A stretch of DNA of 64,000 bases, taken from assembly GCF_021462225.1 (NCBI RefSeq), contig NC_061805.1, positions 53,078,395 through 53,142,394 of the forward strand. Reading direction: 5' to 3'. Shown here in pieces: positions 1 through 28,200 of the stretch. The translations under genes and the position numbers were made by a program. The notes under the pieces were generated by a model. The model did no database searches. It was not told the DNA's origin and saw nothing but the letters and a program-made list of their open reading frames with translations. Source of the stretch: Girardinichthys multiradiatus (lineage: Eukaryota > Chordata > Actinopteri > Cyprinodontiformes > Goodeidae). Numbering within the stretch: position 1 is the stretch's first letter; every line of letters starts with the position of its first letter.

Positions 1-2
1 TA

Positions 3-434
3 CAAAATAGAATGGCGCTGGATATGCTTCTAGCAGAAAAGGGGCGTGTATGTGCAATGTTTGGTGATATGTGTTGCACATTTATTCCAAACAATACAGC
101 ACCAGACGGATCGGTGTCAAAAGCCTTAGCAGGCCTCAAAACGCTATCCGCCACCATGCATGAACATTCAGGTATTGATAACCCATTTGAGGATTGGATG
201 ATTGGTATGTTTGGACATTGGTCAGGTTTAATCATGTCTTTGTTTATTTCCATAGCAGTATTTGTGGCTATTATGGTGACGTGTGGATGTTGTTGTGTAC
301 CATGTATTAGATCTTTGATTGTGCGCTTTATTACTGCAACTATTGAAGGCAAGGCAACCACACCCTCTCATATGATGCCTTTGTTGGCTATCCCTGATGA
401 CGACGAGAAGCCTGAAGGGGTGTTGAGAATTTGA
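3..434 (+). CDS. Endogenous retrovirus Env, transmembrane subunit, 5'-truncated by the window edge
   Basis: The frame is open from the window edge to a TGA at 432-434. It shows the end of a gamma/epsilon-type TM ectodomain: a QNRMALD segment followed by a C-x6-CC motif (CAMFGDMCC). Next come a polar stretch, a long hydrophobic membrane anchor (about SGLIMSLFISIAVFVAIMV), a cysteine cluster and a short cytoplasmic tail. In this class the CX6CC motif holds the TM subunit covalently to SU. The SU part and gag-pol would lie upstream of the window. No stop is seen in the visible part. Whether the locus is expressed or is an old remnant cannot be judged from here. Confidence 0.8.
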   Translation, partial: QNRMALDMLLAEKGRVCAMFGDMCCTFIPNNTAPDGSVSKALAGLKTLSATMHEHSGIDNPFEDWMIGMFGHWSGLIMSLFISIAVFVAIMVTCGCCCVPCIRSLIVRFITATIEGKATTPSHMMPLLAIPDDDEKPEGVLRI

Positions 435-510
435 TTCAAGTCCGCTGTGCTTAGGCTTCTGGTATAGACGTTTACTTTCTGTATTCTTTTAGTGAAGTCT
501 TAACAGACTT

Positions 511-850
511 CAAAAGGGGGAATGTTATATATAACTAAGTGTAATGTGTTCTTATGTTCATAACTGTGGAATTAGTCTGAACCTGTAGCGCTTAGAAAGT
601 TAACTGTGCAGAACAATATGTATTATTTGTGAACTTGAAAAAACAGGCACTAAAGGGTGTGAGTGAAGGTGTCAGTTTCATCAATAGAAGATGCCTCAGA
701 ACTGACCTTCAGCAAAAGATTGTGTGAGAAACTGATAAGGCGCTGCACAACAAATGTGAAATGTATATTCCCTGGTATGAAGAGCAGAAGTGTTCCCCGG
801 CCGGGTGAATCAGCTTCAACCTCTAGTCCGTGTTTTACTTTCTTAGACAT
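511..850 (+). repeat. Polypurine tract and start of the 3' LTR of the retrovirus
   Basis: About 75 bases after the env stop is a purine run (AAAAGGGGGAA, about 512-522), the usual plus-strand primer site. It is followed at 523 by TGTTATATATAAC, a typical TG start for an LTR. The 3' boundary is not clear: I see no second copy in the window and no target-site duplication. The LTR may be cut short by the neighbouring minus-strand transposase-like sequence that begins near 843. Confidence 0.5.
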
Positions 851-2533
851 TTAAGTTTAGTTTTTTCTCGAGCAGAATTAAGATGCTTTGACCAAATAAA
901 CGAACACGCAGGAGTTTAGAAGAAACACTCCGACACACATTTTTTAATTCTTCTTCAACAGTGGCTGAGCTTGCTGTGAGGTTGGTGCTTTTGAAGAGGG
1001 GGACCATTACTCCTGTCCAAAGTGGTAAGTAACTTGCTAGTCTTATTATGTGTGGAACAATATCAGGGAGGAAATGGATGTTATCCCTAACCCCATTGGC
1101 TGCAGCGAGTGACCTGCTCTCCTCGCATATATTTGATACCCAGCTGCGTAGGTCAATCTGGATCTCGTCAAAAGGATCCACTTGATGCATTTCATTTGGA
1201 TCTTCAGCTGGAATGATGATGGAGTCTTCTGTGATCTGGGTTTTTAGATATTTTTTGCACATCTCTGATTCGAGAGGGACTCCAGAAATATCATCACCCT
1301 CTGCCTCACTGAGGGCCACAACAGTGATGGCATGTATTAGCTGTTTTGCATGGTCCAAGCACTGTGATTGAAGAAGCTTTGCTATTGCCCTGACAAAGAA
1401 ATCTTTGACACGGTGTGACTTGTTTTTCAGGCAGTCCCACTGACAGATTATCTTTATGCAGTGTGCCACATCAACCCTGATAAAACAAGGAGGACGTTTT
1501 GCAGACTGGTTCCCAAGTAGCAAACGGAAGCATTCGTTAATGTATGTCTTCAGATCGGGGTAAGGAGTGAAGGCCTTCACCAGAGCACCAAGAATAGCCA
1601 GAGAAAAGTCTCTCATGGCTTCCTTTGGTATAGCAGCACCTGTACGAAGCCATTCTGTCAGCCATGTTGCATTAATGTCGTGTCTCTCTGACAGCATTTG
1701 CACAACTGGGACTGAGCAGTTGTCCCCTGTCAGAACGCCTTGATATAAGAAGATGTGGCCAGATGTACCATCTGGTCTCACCAGTCTTCTCACAACTGAG
1801 CCAGTTGCATCAAAGCAAACTACTGAGGGGCATTTTTTGGACAAAGCCTTATACACATGTAGCTGTGTTTGACTCCAATAGTGGCAGAAGAACTTGTCTA
1901 GACCAATGTCTCTTATACTACCACTGTGAGGTGTGCTGACCTCCATACAGCCGGCTCCATCCTGCCCTCACACAGCTCTTTTGAAATCTGTGCACAAAGG
2001 TTTCCAGACATGAACCTCTTGGATTGCCCAGTGTGCAAGGAGATATCAGTGTCTTCGATGGACCACTGAAGCAGCATTGGGCTGTTTACCGTTGGCTCTC
2101 TAACACAAGTCATTTTAATACGGCCTTGACACTCTTTACAGAAGCCTTTGATATCTATATATTTGTTTGTGACAGTTGGATAAACCTTTGCTCTCTGGAA
2201 CACAAATGTACATGTGCTTTTGATCTTTTTCCAAATCAGATGGTTAATTACATGACTCCAAGTGCCAGGCTTCAAAATCATGTATTCCCTTTTGCCAGAT
2301 GATGAAAACTTGTCATTATATTCCACTTTCTCAGGTACAAATTTGATCCATTCCTCAAAAGGAACTTCAAGCTGAAAACCTGAGCAGTCGTCTTGTCCAG
2401 GAGAAATGGAGCCAGAGTCAAACTCTGTGTCCACACTGCTCTCACGATCACTTTCCTGCTCACTGATCTCCAAACATGACCAGATGTTGTGTCTGTTAGA
2501 TTTTACAAAAGTGTACAGGGCTTTTGGAGACAT
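843..2533 (-). pseudogene. Transposase-like protein (RNase H-fold, MULE/NOF-like), frameshifted
   Basis: Two long minus-strand frames, 2533-1913 (206 residues) and 1946-843 (367 residues), overlap by 34 bases in different phases and together read as one protein of about 560 residues. The upstream part is acidic and serine-rich, with a Cys pair (CKEC). The downstream part has VVCFDATGSVV, then IFLYQGVL, then CFIRVDVAHCIK. The spaced aspartates in hydrophobic strands resemble the first two catalytic acids of MULE/NOF-type transposases; this family call is inference from pattern only. The phase change near 1930 suggests a frameshift, although an unrecognised intron is possible. It lies just downstream of the retroviral LTR and could itself be a transposon relic or a domesticated copy. 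Confidence 0.45.
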
Positions 2534-5015
2534 CTTATTTTCCAGCTGCTGACCAAATAGTGGCAGCTGGAGTGGCTATTTTCCCATTTAGAAGAACAGC
2601 CTCTTTTGAACTGCAGAGAACTGCAATAAGGGAATTCCTGTCTATTGATGGCTGTCGAGGCATCTAGTTAAAGAACAAAAAGGCTTTGATTAGCATTAAT
2701 CAAAATATTATTCCGGCCTAAATAATCTCCCAGAAACCACAAAACATTGATATTTCAGCATTCTATCACAACTCAAAAACTCAGTTTAAATTGTTCTCTC
2801 AAATCTGTAAGCCATTTATGCTGTGTTGTAATTATAGTATGTTTTTATTTTATTTTAAATGTTGCATTTTTTACTACTACTTGTCTTGTGAATTTTCAAT
2901 TGAAGTATCTGTTCAACTTTAAAAATGTGTCTTTGTGGAGTCTACTGATGTGCCTAAACATCGATGACTAAAAATGAATGGAATAGCTGCAAAATGAAGC
3001 CTTGCAGAATCTTTGTTTCAACATTTTTTAAAAGTCTGGACTTAAAATGTCATTGAATTGCAGGTTTACAGAAATATATATATGCAAGGCATGCAACCAT
3101 GAATCTCTCTCTTCTAATCAGGGACTGGATTGCAGTAGCAAGTGTTTTATCTAAAACCTCAACATTATTAGTTTACTTACCTTGAACAACAAGTGTAGTA
3201 AAAATTCTAAGGATGTAGCCAACATTTTTCATAAAAACACACTAATCGATGTTTTAAAAGCTAAGTGGAAAATTTTGAACGGGAAGTTTAAATTACCGCC
3301 AAAACAAGGTCAGTGGTGGGGTCAATCCCTAGGACATTGCGTGAGAACTTCGTATATCAAAGTTGCCAATCATTCAATTCTCTTAAAAATGATTATATTT
3401 AATGTCAGAAATTAGAAATTAATGCTTGATGCATTTCAAATTTTATTTAAACAAAAAGTAAATTACTTGGTTATGAACTTTGAGCCAATGACCTACTCGC
3501 ACTTCCGCTTTTGTCCAACGTACACGAGCTGAATTATATAATTAAAACCACCTTTAAAAAATACTGTTATAACAGAACAGTTATTAAAATGATAAACATT
3601 ACATCATAGTGGTCGCAGACCATGTCAGGGTTTGGGTAAGGAATGTGTAGCTGCAGCTGGTGGTTTTTTCCCCATTTGTGAGAGGATAATATTGAATTAC
3701 TGTGTAGAAAGATACATTTATTGGTGACTTAGTTGACATATTTAAAGCAAATTTCTTTGAGACCAAAAAAGTTTCATAATCTTTATTAAGGAATAAAGTG
3801 CAAAACAATATAACAAGGCATACATTTTACAACTTCGGATAAAAACACAACTTGGATGATGAAAGAAAAACATGAAATTAATAACTGCTTGCTTTGTGGT
3901 GATGATGTTCAGCGCAGGCCATAAACGTCATCGATTTAAGTCATCAGTGATCGCCTGAAAGAAAATTATATAGCTTGTACATAAAAGCGGCACAAACAGC
4001 AATAAAAAGGTAAACCACTCCGGTTCAATTTGGAGCAAAATGGGGGGATGGTGACCTCTGGATGACCTAAAAAATTATCTTTAATATCTCAGAAACCAAA
4101 CCTGGACAAACGAAGCACCATTCTGTCTATTTGCTGAGGAAATGTCAAAAGAACAAAGGCATGTGTAAGGAAAAGGAAAAACAAAATATATATATTTGTA
4201 CTTTTAATTTGAATTTTGTCAGGATCGGTCCTCCATACTTTGCTACTTCCGTTTGAACAATGTGCTTCAACCCGCAATGAATCATGGGACATGGAGGATA
4301 CACCAGACCCATCCTTAAAATCTGGAGATAAGAAGGATCCATTAGTTGGAACCTTGGAGATTGGACAGCATTCGTTGTCTCATCTAGGACGTTATCGGCC
4401 TACAAAGCAGTCCTTAATTTGGACCCAGCGACAGTGAAGGACATCCGTGAATCAGTAAATCTGTGTTTGATTAATCTGTGGCTTCAAGAACCCGGATGTG
4501 GGACACAAAAAACTGAATTTCAGACCTGAAAGTGAAAGTAATCAAACTGAATTTTCAATACAAATAAAGCAGTTTTTGAAGCAAACAAATTCAGTTTTAA
4601 ACCATTATTTCCAGAGACCCACTTCAAGCTCTAAATGGGTTCTTCTGCTCACAGACCCACTAACTGCCTGCATGTCCAGAACCATAGATTTCTCAGAGCT
4701 CGTCCCAGATTTAAAACTAGAGATGATGTGTTTAAGTGTCCATCTTTTAACAGGAAAACTGAGCTGTGGTTGGACTCATTGTTTAATCAGAACCTGGATT
4801 CAGACATAAGGACTCAAGTTTTAAACGGGCCCAGGTTCTCATGTCTGCACCAAGGTCCTGCAGACTCCTCCCCCAGCGATACAGGTCCAAAGGCTAATTT
4901 TTTGACCATCCAGGCTCCCGTAGCAGCTCTCACAGCATTAAACACGTCACCTGACCCAAAGACAGACTCATTGTCTGAATGTTGAAGGTAATATTTTAAT
5001 TATAAAATCATCAGA
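2534..5015. other. AT-rich stretch with no recognised gene
   Basis: Only short, low-quality open frames occur here (for example at 3182-3415, 4498-4809 and 4635-4985), with no motif I can name. The composition is AT-rich up to about 4.2 kb. The part at 4.2-5.0 kb is less AT-rich and could be an old repeat, but I see no termini. Confidence 0.5.
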
Positions 5016-5039
5016 CACACACTGGATAATATTTTGTAT

Positions 5040-5700
5040 CCAACTTCCATTTAGAAAATCGTTACGTCGATTCTACCAACTACAAGCGATTCATAAATTG
5101 TGCACCAAATACCTCAAATATCCAATTGCTCCAAAAGCCAAAGAGATTCCAGTGACTTAATTAAAAAACGATTTGGTATTGAAACCAGAAATTGTGCTTT
5201 CTGTGATGCTGTTGAAACAACTGAGCATCTATTTTTTCAGTGTATTTATGTTGAGGCTTTGTGGGCTGATGTTTTTGACTGGTTATTCCATAAAATTCCC
5301 TCTCTCAATATCTTCTCTGACAGAGACATAATATATGGCCTTATTTTAGACAATCCAAACAATGACTTTCTTATCAACACTATTGTTATCCTTGGGAAAT
5401 GTTTCATTCATAAGGCAAAATACCTTAAAATCCAGCCAAAGTTTTATGCTTTTCATAATGACTTTCTGTTATATCTCAAAGCTCTTATAAAAATGCCTTC
5501 AAATTACTCTCTTTAACTGAAGAATATGATTTAAAAGCTAAACCCTAACCCTTTTATTTCAGATTTATTGTTATTGTCCTATGTTAGACTATATATATAT
5601 ATATTTAATGCATCCTGTTTGTACTTGAACTCTGTTATTCTTGTATTTTGCCTTTTTGTTTGTAAAAGAACAAAGTGTTTATTAATAAAATATATATTTT
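5040..5700 (+). mobile_element. LINE 3' end (L1/Tx1-like ORF2 C-terminus), 5'-truncated
   Basis: The frame at 5100-5516 encodes the C-terminal zinc-knuckle region of a non-LTR retrotransposon reverse transcriptase: CAFCDAVETTEHLFFQC, a CxxC-x8-H-x4-C pattern known as zf-RVT. The preceding coding sequence (RRFYQLQAIHKL from about 5065) is in another frame, so there is a frameshift near 5155. After the stop there is an AT-rich 3' UTR ending in a TA-rich tail near 5700. The 5' truncation and the frameshift indicate a dead copy. The exact clade is uncertain. Confidence 0.7.
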
Positions 5701-5922
5701 AATTAGATTTTTGTATCTAGCTCTCCTCCTCTGTGTCCACTAGCACCCCCTGCTGACTCAAACCAGTTCCTGCAAAGTCCAAATATAAAACAGGACTTCA
5801 ATAAACAGAACAGTTCTGATCTGTTGAAGGGCTGCATGCTTCATCCCTGATATTAATGTGTTTCTACTGTTTAATTGTTTATTAATAAACAGGATTGTTG
5901 CCTGAGTCACACTTTGTTGTTG

Positions 5923-5952
5923 ACAAACAAACAAACAAACAAACAAACAAAC
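5923..5952. repeat. Microsatellite (CAAA)n
   Basis: About seven uninterrupted CAAA units. It lies downstream of the last fhip2b exon. Confidence 0.9.
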
Positions 5953-6657
5953 AGCCAGCGGTCCATCTGCAGCAACTTAAACTCTGATGTTTGATCTTTG
6001 GCATAAAAACACAGTAACTGGACTGAGAATAATCAGGATAAATTCTGATTAGTTTTGGCTGGTTCTGTTCTGGTGGTTTGGATCTGACTCAGGTGTCAGG
6101 TTCTAGTCTTAGTTTGCAGAGCTAAGGTTTCATAATCACAGAAAAAAAAAACACCCAATCAGCTTTGAGTCTTAAATCTTCTGTCAGGTTTCTCTGGTCT
6201 GATTGGCTGTTACCTGAAGCAGCTGGACCATCATCTGTAACAGGAAATAGTGGCCAATGATTGGCTGCTGGGTGAGTGGGCGGGGCTCCTAAGCAGTTGA
6301 TGAAGAGTCTGATCACTGTCCAATCCTAAGACAAGTCTTTCCAGGTCCAGAAAACCAGAATCCAGCTGCTTCATTCAGAAAGTCTCATTGCACAGGTGGA
6401 CTCAGACCTGTGGACCCAGAGAGGACCGGTTCACACCCATGCACAGGTACAGCATGGGTCCCGGTCCTGGTCGGTCTTTCTGTCCAAGCTAAACAGAGTC
6501 AATATCCCAATGAATCACTCCCGGTCCAGCAGGGTCATTCCAAGTCCACATAGGGCAGTTCTGCCCCAGCAGCTCAGTTAGTTCCGGTCCAGAAGACGCA
6601 GTTCTGATCCAACAGTACAGTGAGTCCCAGTCAAGAGGGTCATTCCCACTCTGACAG

Positions 6658-22337
<15,680 letters not shown>

Positions 22338-22500
22338 CCTCACGGAGCCAGGTCGGGTTCGGTTTACTGCGACACGAAGATCCGAACCCTGACCCACAGA
22401 AAGCTTCTCCTAACAACTTCCTGTCTGACCTTTCAAAATAGCATTTTCAGGTGTTCACTTCCGGATGTGACGTGTAATGGACGAGTTCCGGTTGGGAAAT
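22338..22500 (-). promoter_or_regulatory. Probable fhip2b promoter (TATA-less, ETS and CRE-like sites)
   Basis: Directly upstream of the first fhip2b ATG are ACTTCCGG at 22457-22464, TGACGT at 22468-22473 and TTCCGG at 22486-22491. This mix of ETS and ATF/CREB-like sites without a TATA box is common for housekeeping genes. The transcription start is not determined. Confidence 0.4.
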
Positions 22501-23888
22501 ATTAAATGACCTAACTATCTCTTTCTGCCCTCTGAGAAACTGGAACAAGTGTGAGGATTCGTTTAGAAGGACCAGAACTGAGCCAGAATCTGAGGTTTGG
22601 GCCAGAACCAAATGCAGTGGGTCTTCCCGTTCTCCATGCTGCTTTGACTGAGGTTCAGGACATAATCACATCAATATGGTAAACATGGAATCATGATGGA
22701 GGTCCTCACACAGCATCAGGTTCCTCCTGGGTTCCTCCTCTGGACCCGTTCCACTGCCGGACCTCATGCTGCTCTGACAGAACACGGGTTTGCAAATAAT
22801 CCCAGAAGTTCCTCAGACTGAGCCGATCTGCTCAGGTTCCTTCCTGAGGACTCATCGTCCCATCAGGGTTAGTCAGTCTGTCTGTGTGCAAAGAATGAGA
22901 AATATGAAACCAGGTCATAGAATCAGAACCAGTGAGGCTCTGGGTGACAAACTCAAAGCAGGTTGTTGATTCTGTGTTGCCAACAAACAAATAGTAACTG
23001 GTATAGAGTTATACCATTAGAGCAGGGTGTGTATGTGACATACTGAGAGAAGGTGAAACATCAAACTGGACCTGACAGTGGTTCTGCTGGATTTCGTCCA
23101 AAGACTGAAGAGTTTGCTTCTTTCTGGACCTGATTTGAGAAGTACTGTCATCAAACGTTCTGTTCAAAACAGTCAGGTAAAGGGTAAATACAGGTGGTGT
23201 CTCCAGGGCCTGTTTTAGAAAGCAGGGTCAGTGAGAACTCAGAGTAAGTTCTGGGGTAAGTAGTCACTGGGTTTTCGGTTTCAGAAAGCCAGGTAGCCGT
23301 TACCCTGAGGCAAGTTACCACAGCAACCTTCTTCGTAAACCAACCCTGATTGTTAACACCTGTTCTGAAACCGAAAACTCTGAGTATCACAGAGCAGAGC
23401 GGGTCATAGTTTCTGAACCCTGCTTTCTGAAACGGGTTCCAGATGTACCTCACTTGAACCTGTGACAGGTGGAATAAATCCAAAGGTTCTGTTTTTATTA
23501 AAAATCTGATGGTTCTGAATGTTCCACCACAGCACTTTGCTCTCAGAATGCAGGTTTACTTCTGGTTCTTTTTTTAAATTTCTGATCCATTTACCAACCT
23601 TGCTCTGATCTCAGAACTCTGAGGTTCTGCTGGAGTTAAACTGAGCTGATGTGGATCATGAAAGTAGATGTTGTGAAACAGATCCAGTCAAACAGGCCGT
23701 TTCCCAGCCTTGGTTTCATGGAGCAAACATTAAGGAACCTGTGTGGCTGTGACCTGAACAGAGCGCCCCCTGCAGGCAGGCAGCGCTGCATGTTATCTGG
23801 ATAGATTCAGCAGGGTGTGTCTGCAGCAGCCCAATGGGGGAAGGTGAACAGGTAAAGTTACCTGCAGCCTCACCCTTGTGTCTCAGAG
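22501..23888. other. Intergenic stretch between divergent fhip2b and gelsolin-family genes
   Basis: No gene is recognised. A MITE-like repeat lies at 23206-23440. The rest is unremarkable single-copy-like DNA as far as can be seen. Confidence 0.5.
23206..23440. mobile_element. MITE-like element with about 25-bp inverted ends
   Basis: The left end GGCCTGTTTTAGAAAGCAGG is matched by the complement of the right end CCTGCTTTCTGAAACGGGTT, and the pairing continues for a few bases each side. Internal copies of the motif occur (GGTTTCAGAAAGCCAGG near 23277). There is no coding capacity. The target duplication is not clear. Confidence 0.6.
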
Positions 23889-23932
23889 CAGCTTGTGTCC
23901 AGCTGAGGAAGACATCTCAACAGACGCTGAAG
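23885..23932 (+). other. Possible 5' non-coding exon of the gelsolin-family gene
   Basis: A donor-like CTGAAG|GTGAGT stands at 23932, about 1.3 kb before the coding start exon, which itself opens with an acceptor (CCCACACAG) just before the ATG at 25201. So at least one upstream non-coding exon is needed; this is the best candidate seen but is unproven. Confidence 0.3.
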
Positions 23933-25200
23933 GTGAGTTTCTACCTGTTTGGGTTTTGATCAAACTTTCAGCCTGAAACTAGTTGGAGAAACAGGAAGTT
24001 CAGCTCTTCATCAGTTACCTTCATCAAGCCTGGTGTTTGGTCCTCTTCATCAACACCAGTCTGTGTCCCTCATTAGTGTTTCAGAGTTTCCTCCTCAACT
24101 GAGCGAGGGGACATGGCAGCGGAGGTACGGGACAGATCACTGGCCGGATGTTTTAGAACCTGGAAACAGAACCTGCAGGTGGTCTGAAATGTTTGGTTTG
24201 CTTGTGGAGCATTCAGCTCAGCTCAGGTGTGTCTCCTCTCTGGAGATTTAGTTGTTTGGTTGATGAGCTCAGAGACTTCCTGGTCCCAGCAGTAGTTTTC
24301 TGGATGAGCTGAAGGATTTGGGTCGGGCCTCGGGCTTAAATTAGATCAGCTTCAGCTCTGAATGGTTCTGAATGTATCATGTTGGCCTTCAAAACCAGAG
24401 AAGAACCCATCGGACAGAAGCTGCTCGCTGCCTCACAGCAACAGGAAATGACATCGATTTATGTGCATAGATAAAGAAAAACTACCAAGAAATGAAAGTA
24501 TTTTTTTATTATTATTTTAAATGTTTTCTGCTTTTCTCTATATTTCTTTTTCTTTTTTTGGACAAATTTCCAATCTTTTTCCCTTGTTCTCGTCTGTCTT
24601 TGAATCACTTTCTTCGTTTTTATGAACTTTTATGACACATGCATTCTGAAAGTGAGCCTTTTTCCTGCTCAGCGGGTCAGAACCTGCCTCTGAGAGATTC
24701 AGCTGAACTCTGTTCTGAGAAGTTTAAATTTAGGTCCATGCCAGGTCAGTCAAACACTGAAAACCTTTCAGACGTAAATCACCCTTGGCAGCAGTTGCTA
24801 TGGTAACTCTCCCAGGTGTGTTTGTCGGGTGCGCACCATTTGTCACCTGGCGAGACGTGTGGGAGGGGTTTGTACACCTGAGCCTGGTTCCCCTTTGAGG
24901 CTCGCCAGTGGCTGAAATAAACACAGAGCTGCTTTTGTGGTTTAGTTTTAAAATGATGGATAAAGTCAGCGACTCGCAGGATGATGTGGATGTCCAGGCA
25001 AGTTAATGATGTCATAAACTCAGATGGTTCTGACGAGTCGTCTCTGCTCGCAGAAACTCTTTCATTGATGGTAGAGGAAAACTCCCCTCACTCCACTTCA
25101 TCATCCTTTCTGTCTGACCATTCGCTCAGCTAGCTGTGCAGGACTGTGTACTGTGCCTAACTGGAGGTGTTTCTGTTGCCCCGCCCACACAGGTGACATC

Positions 25201-28200
25201 ATGGTGTTCCATCCTCAATTTGAGCGAGCAGGTAAAGAGGCTGGGCTTCAGGTGTGGCGAGTAGAGAACATGGACCTGGTTCCTGTGCCTGAGAGTCTTT
25301 ATGGACAGTTCTACACTGGAGATGCCTACGTGGTTCTGAACAGCACCAGCAATCGTCGAGGAGACCTGCAGTACGACCTGCACTACTGGCAAGGTGAGGA
25401 GACCAGGTGGGGGTCACAGTACACATGTTCTGTGGAAATGAAGCGAGCAGCAGAGGCTGCTGGGAAGTAAACAGCTAAAAGAGAACCTTTGTATGAACTT
25501 CAGGATTGAGTTCAAATTTATCGATATTTACAGTGACAGCATAGCGCCTGGACCGGGATGGATCCAATAAGTTGGTTTTGGTGGAAACATAAAACATGAT
25601 TCAGAAAGTTTTGCAGTAAAACTGAAGCAGTTGTTAATTTAGCAGATTCAACACGATGTTCACACTGACTGACATCAACACAGAGATACCTCACCCTGTT
25701 AATTCGGCACCTTCTACTTACTCCTGGTGTACTTTCACACCTGTGACATTTAATGATATGGTGGCTCTTTTGGAGAAAATGAAGCCTTCCTGAAGCCCCT
25801 CAGATGTTCTCCTTACCAAGCGTTTTATCGGAGTGGTTGGGTTGTAAACCTTTTTGATGTTTTTCTTCAGCTTATTAAAAGAACCAACCTGGAAAAAAAC
25901 ATCATCTATGACAGTTTCCACTGAAACAACACTACTTAAAGTTACCAGTGGTAGATTCTGGAGAAAACCCAGTCCTGGTCCTGGTAGAGCTCTCCTAAAC
26001 CATTAGCAGTTAATCATACTAACCTGGAAAACCAACTGAGGGATCTGCTCTAAACTAGTTTTCATCCTACAGTTCTGGCAGGAGTTTCAGTGCGTCTGCA
26101 AACCAGATGATCTCTGAATCTAGAGAGCTGCTATGTGGAGGACCTCAGGGTGTCATGCTGGGACCTATCTTGTTTTTAGGCCAGATAATTCAGCAGTTTA
26201 ATGATGTTTTTTATCAGCGTTATGCAGATGATATTCAGCTATATTGCTCCTTTAAGCCTCAGGTTATTGTTAACAAACATTAACCAGTGGTTGAATAACA
26301 ACTTGCAGCTAAACCTGGACAAACCTGAAACTCAGGTTATTGGACCGGACAGCACTGTGTCTGACAATGAATAGCTACTGCGTGATTTAGGACTCTAGCA
26401 GAATGGTAGCCTCAGAAATGTAGATGTTTGATAAAGCTTTTTCCTGGAGCATAATTTAAAACGAAGATTAGGAACAGTCTTTTTTCATTTGTGGAACATC
26501 TCAAAGCTTAGATCAGTGGTGGCAACAAGTGAACTTGAGATGCTGAGTCATGCTTCGTCTCTGCATCACTGGCCGTCTCCTCTTTAGGTTGTCCCCAACT
26601 CTGCTGTGAGACTTCTGACCTTCTCAAACAAAGCAACTCATAACCCCTGTTTTAAAGTCGCTACACTGAAAACGTACTATACACACTCACCGACCACTTT
26701 ATTAGGTACACTTGCTAGTACCGGGTTGGACCCCCTTTTGCCTTCAGAACTGCCTTAATCCTTGGTGGCATAGATTCAACAAGGTACTGGAAACATTCCT
26801 CAGAGAGTTTGGTCCATATTGACATGATAGCATCACACAGATGCTGCAGATTTGTCGGCTGCATCCATGATGAGAATCTCCCGTTCCACCAAATCCCAAA
26901 GATGCTCTATTGGTCTGAGATCTGGTGACTGTGGAGGTCATTTGAGTCCAGTGAACTCATTGTCATGTTCAAGAAACCAGTCTGAGATGATTCATGCTTT
27001 ATGACATGGCGCGTTATCCTGCTGGAAGTAACCATCAGAAGATGGGTCCACTGTGGTCATAAAGGGATGAACCTGGTCAGCAACAACACTCAGGTAGACT
27101 GTGGCGTTGACACGATGCTCAATTGGTACCAAGGGGCCCAAAGTGTGCCAAGAAAATATCCCCCACACCATTACACCACCACCACCAGCCTGAACCATTG
27201 ATACAAGACAGGATGGATCCATGCTTTCATGATGTTGACACCAAATTCTGACCCGACCATCTGAATGTCGCAGCAGAAATCGAGACTCATCAGACCAGGC
27301 AACGTTTTTCCAATCTTCTATTTTCCAATTTTGGTGAGCCTGTGTGAATTTTAGCCTCAGTTTCCTGTTCTTAGCTGACAGGAGTGTCACCCGGTGTGGT
27401 CTTCTGCTGCTGTAGCCCATCCACCTCAAGGTTCGATGTGTTGTGTGTTCAGAGATGATCTTCTGCATGCCTTGGTTGTAACTAGTGGTTATTTGAGTTA
27501 TTGTTGCCTTTCTATCAGCTGGAACCAGTCTGGCCATTCTCCTCTGACCTCTGACATCAACAAGGCATTAGGCCCACAGAACTGCTGCTCACTGGATATT
27601 TTCTCTTTTTCAGACCATTCTCTGTAAACCCTAGAGATGGTTGTGCGTTAAAATCCCAGTAGATCAGCAGTTTCTGAAATACTCAGACCAGCCCGTCTGG
27701 CACCAACAACCATGCTACGTTCAAAGTCACTTAAATCACCTTTCTTCTCCATTCTGATGCTCGGTTTGAACTGCAGCAGATCGTCTTGACCATGTCTACA
27801 TGCCTAAATGCATTGAGATGCTGCCATGTCATTGGCTGATTAGAAATCTGCATTAACGAGCAGTTGGACCTAATAAAGTGGCCAGTGAGTGTAAATAAAC
27901 GTTTCCCTACATGACCTCTGGTGTCACCCTGAGTTTCCACAGGGACTGGATCAAGGACCTGAGGATGGGCATCTGAACCTGGGCTCCTGTCCTGCAGTCA
28001 GTCTCATTTAAATGATGCTGAGACCAGGCCTGGGGTCAGGACGCTGAGGTCAAGGTCAGGATGCTGAGGCAGCAGCAGGGAAAAGGAGGCTCTGTCCTCC
28101 AGCAGGAAGCAGTCTAAATTCTCCTGCAACTTTCATGGAGACATTTGAGTTTGTTGAACAGAGAAGGAAAGAAAAAGGTCCCTTACCACACACTGATTTG

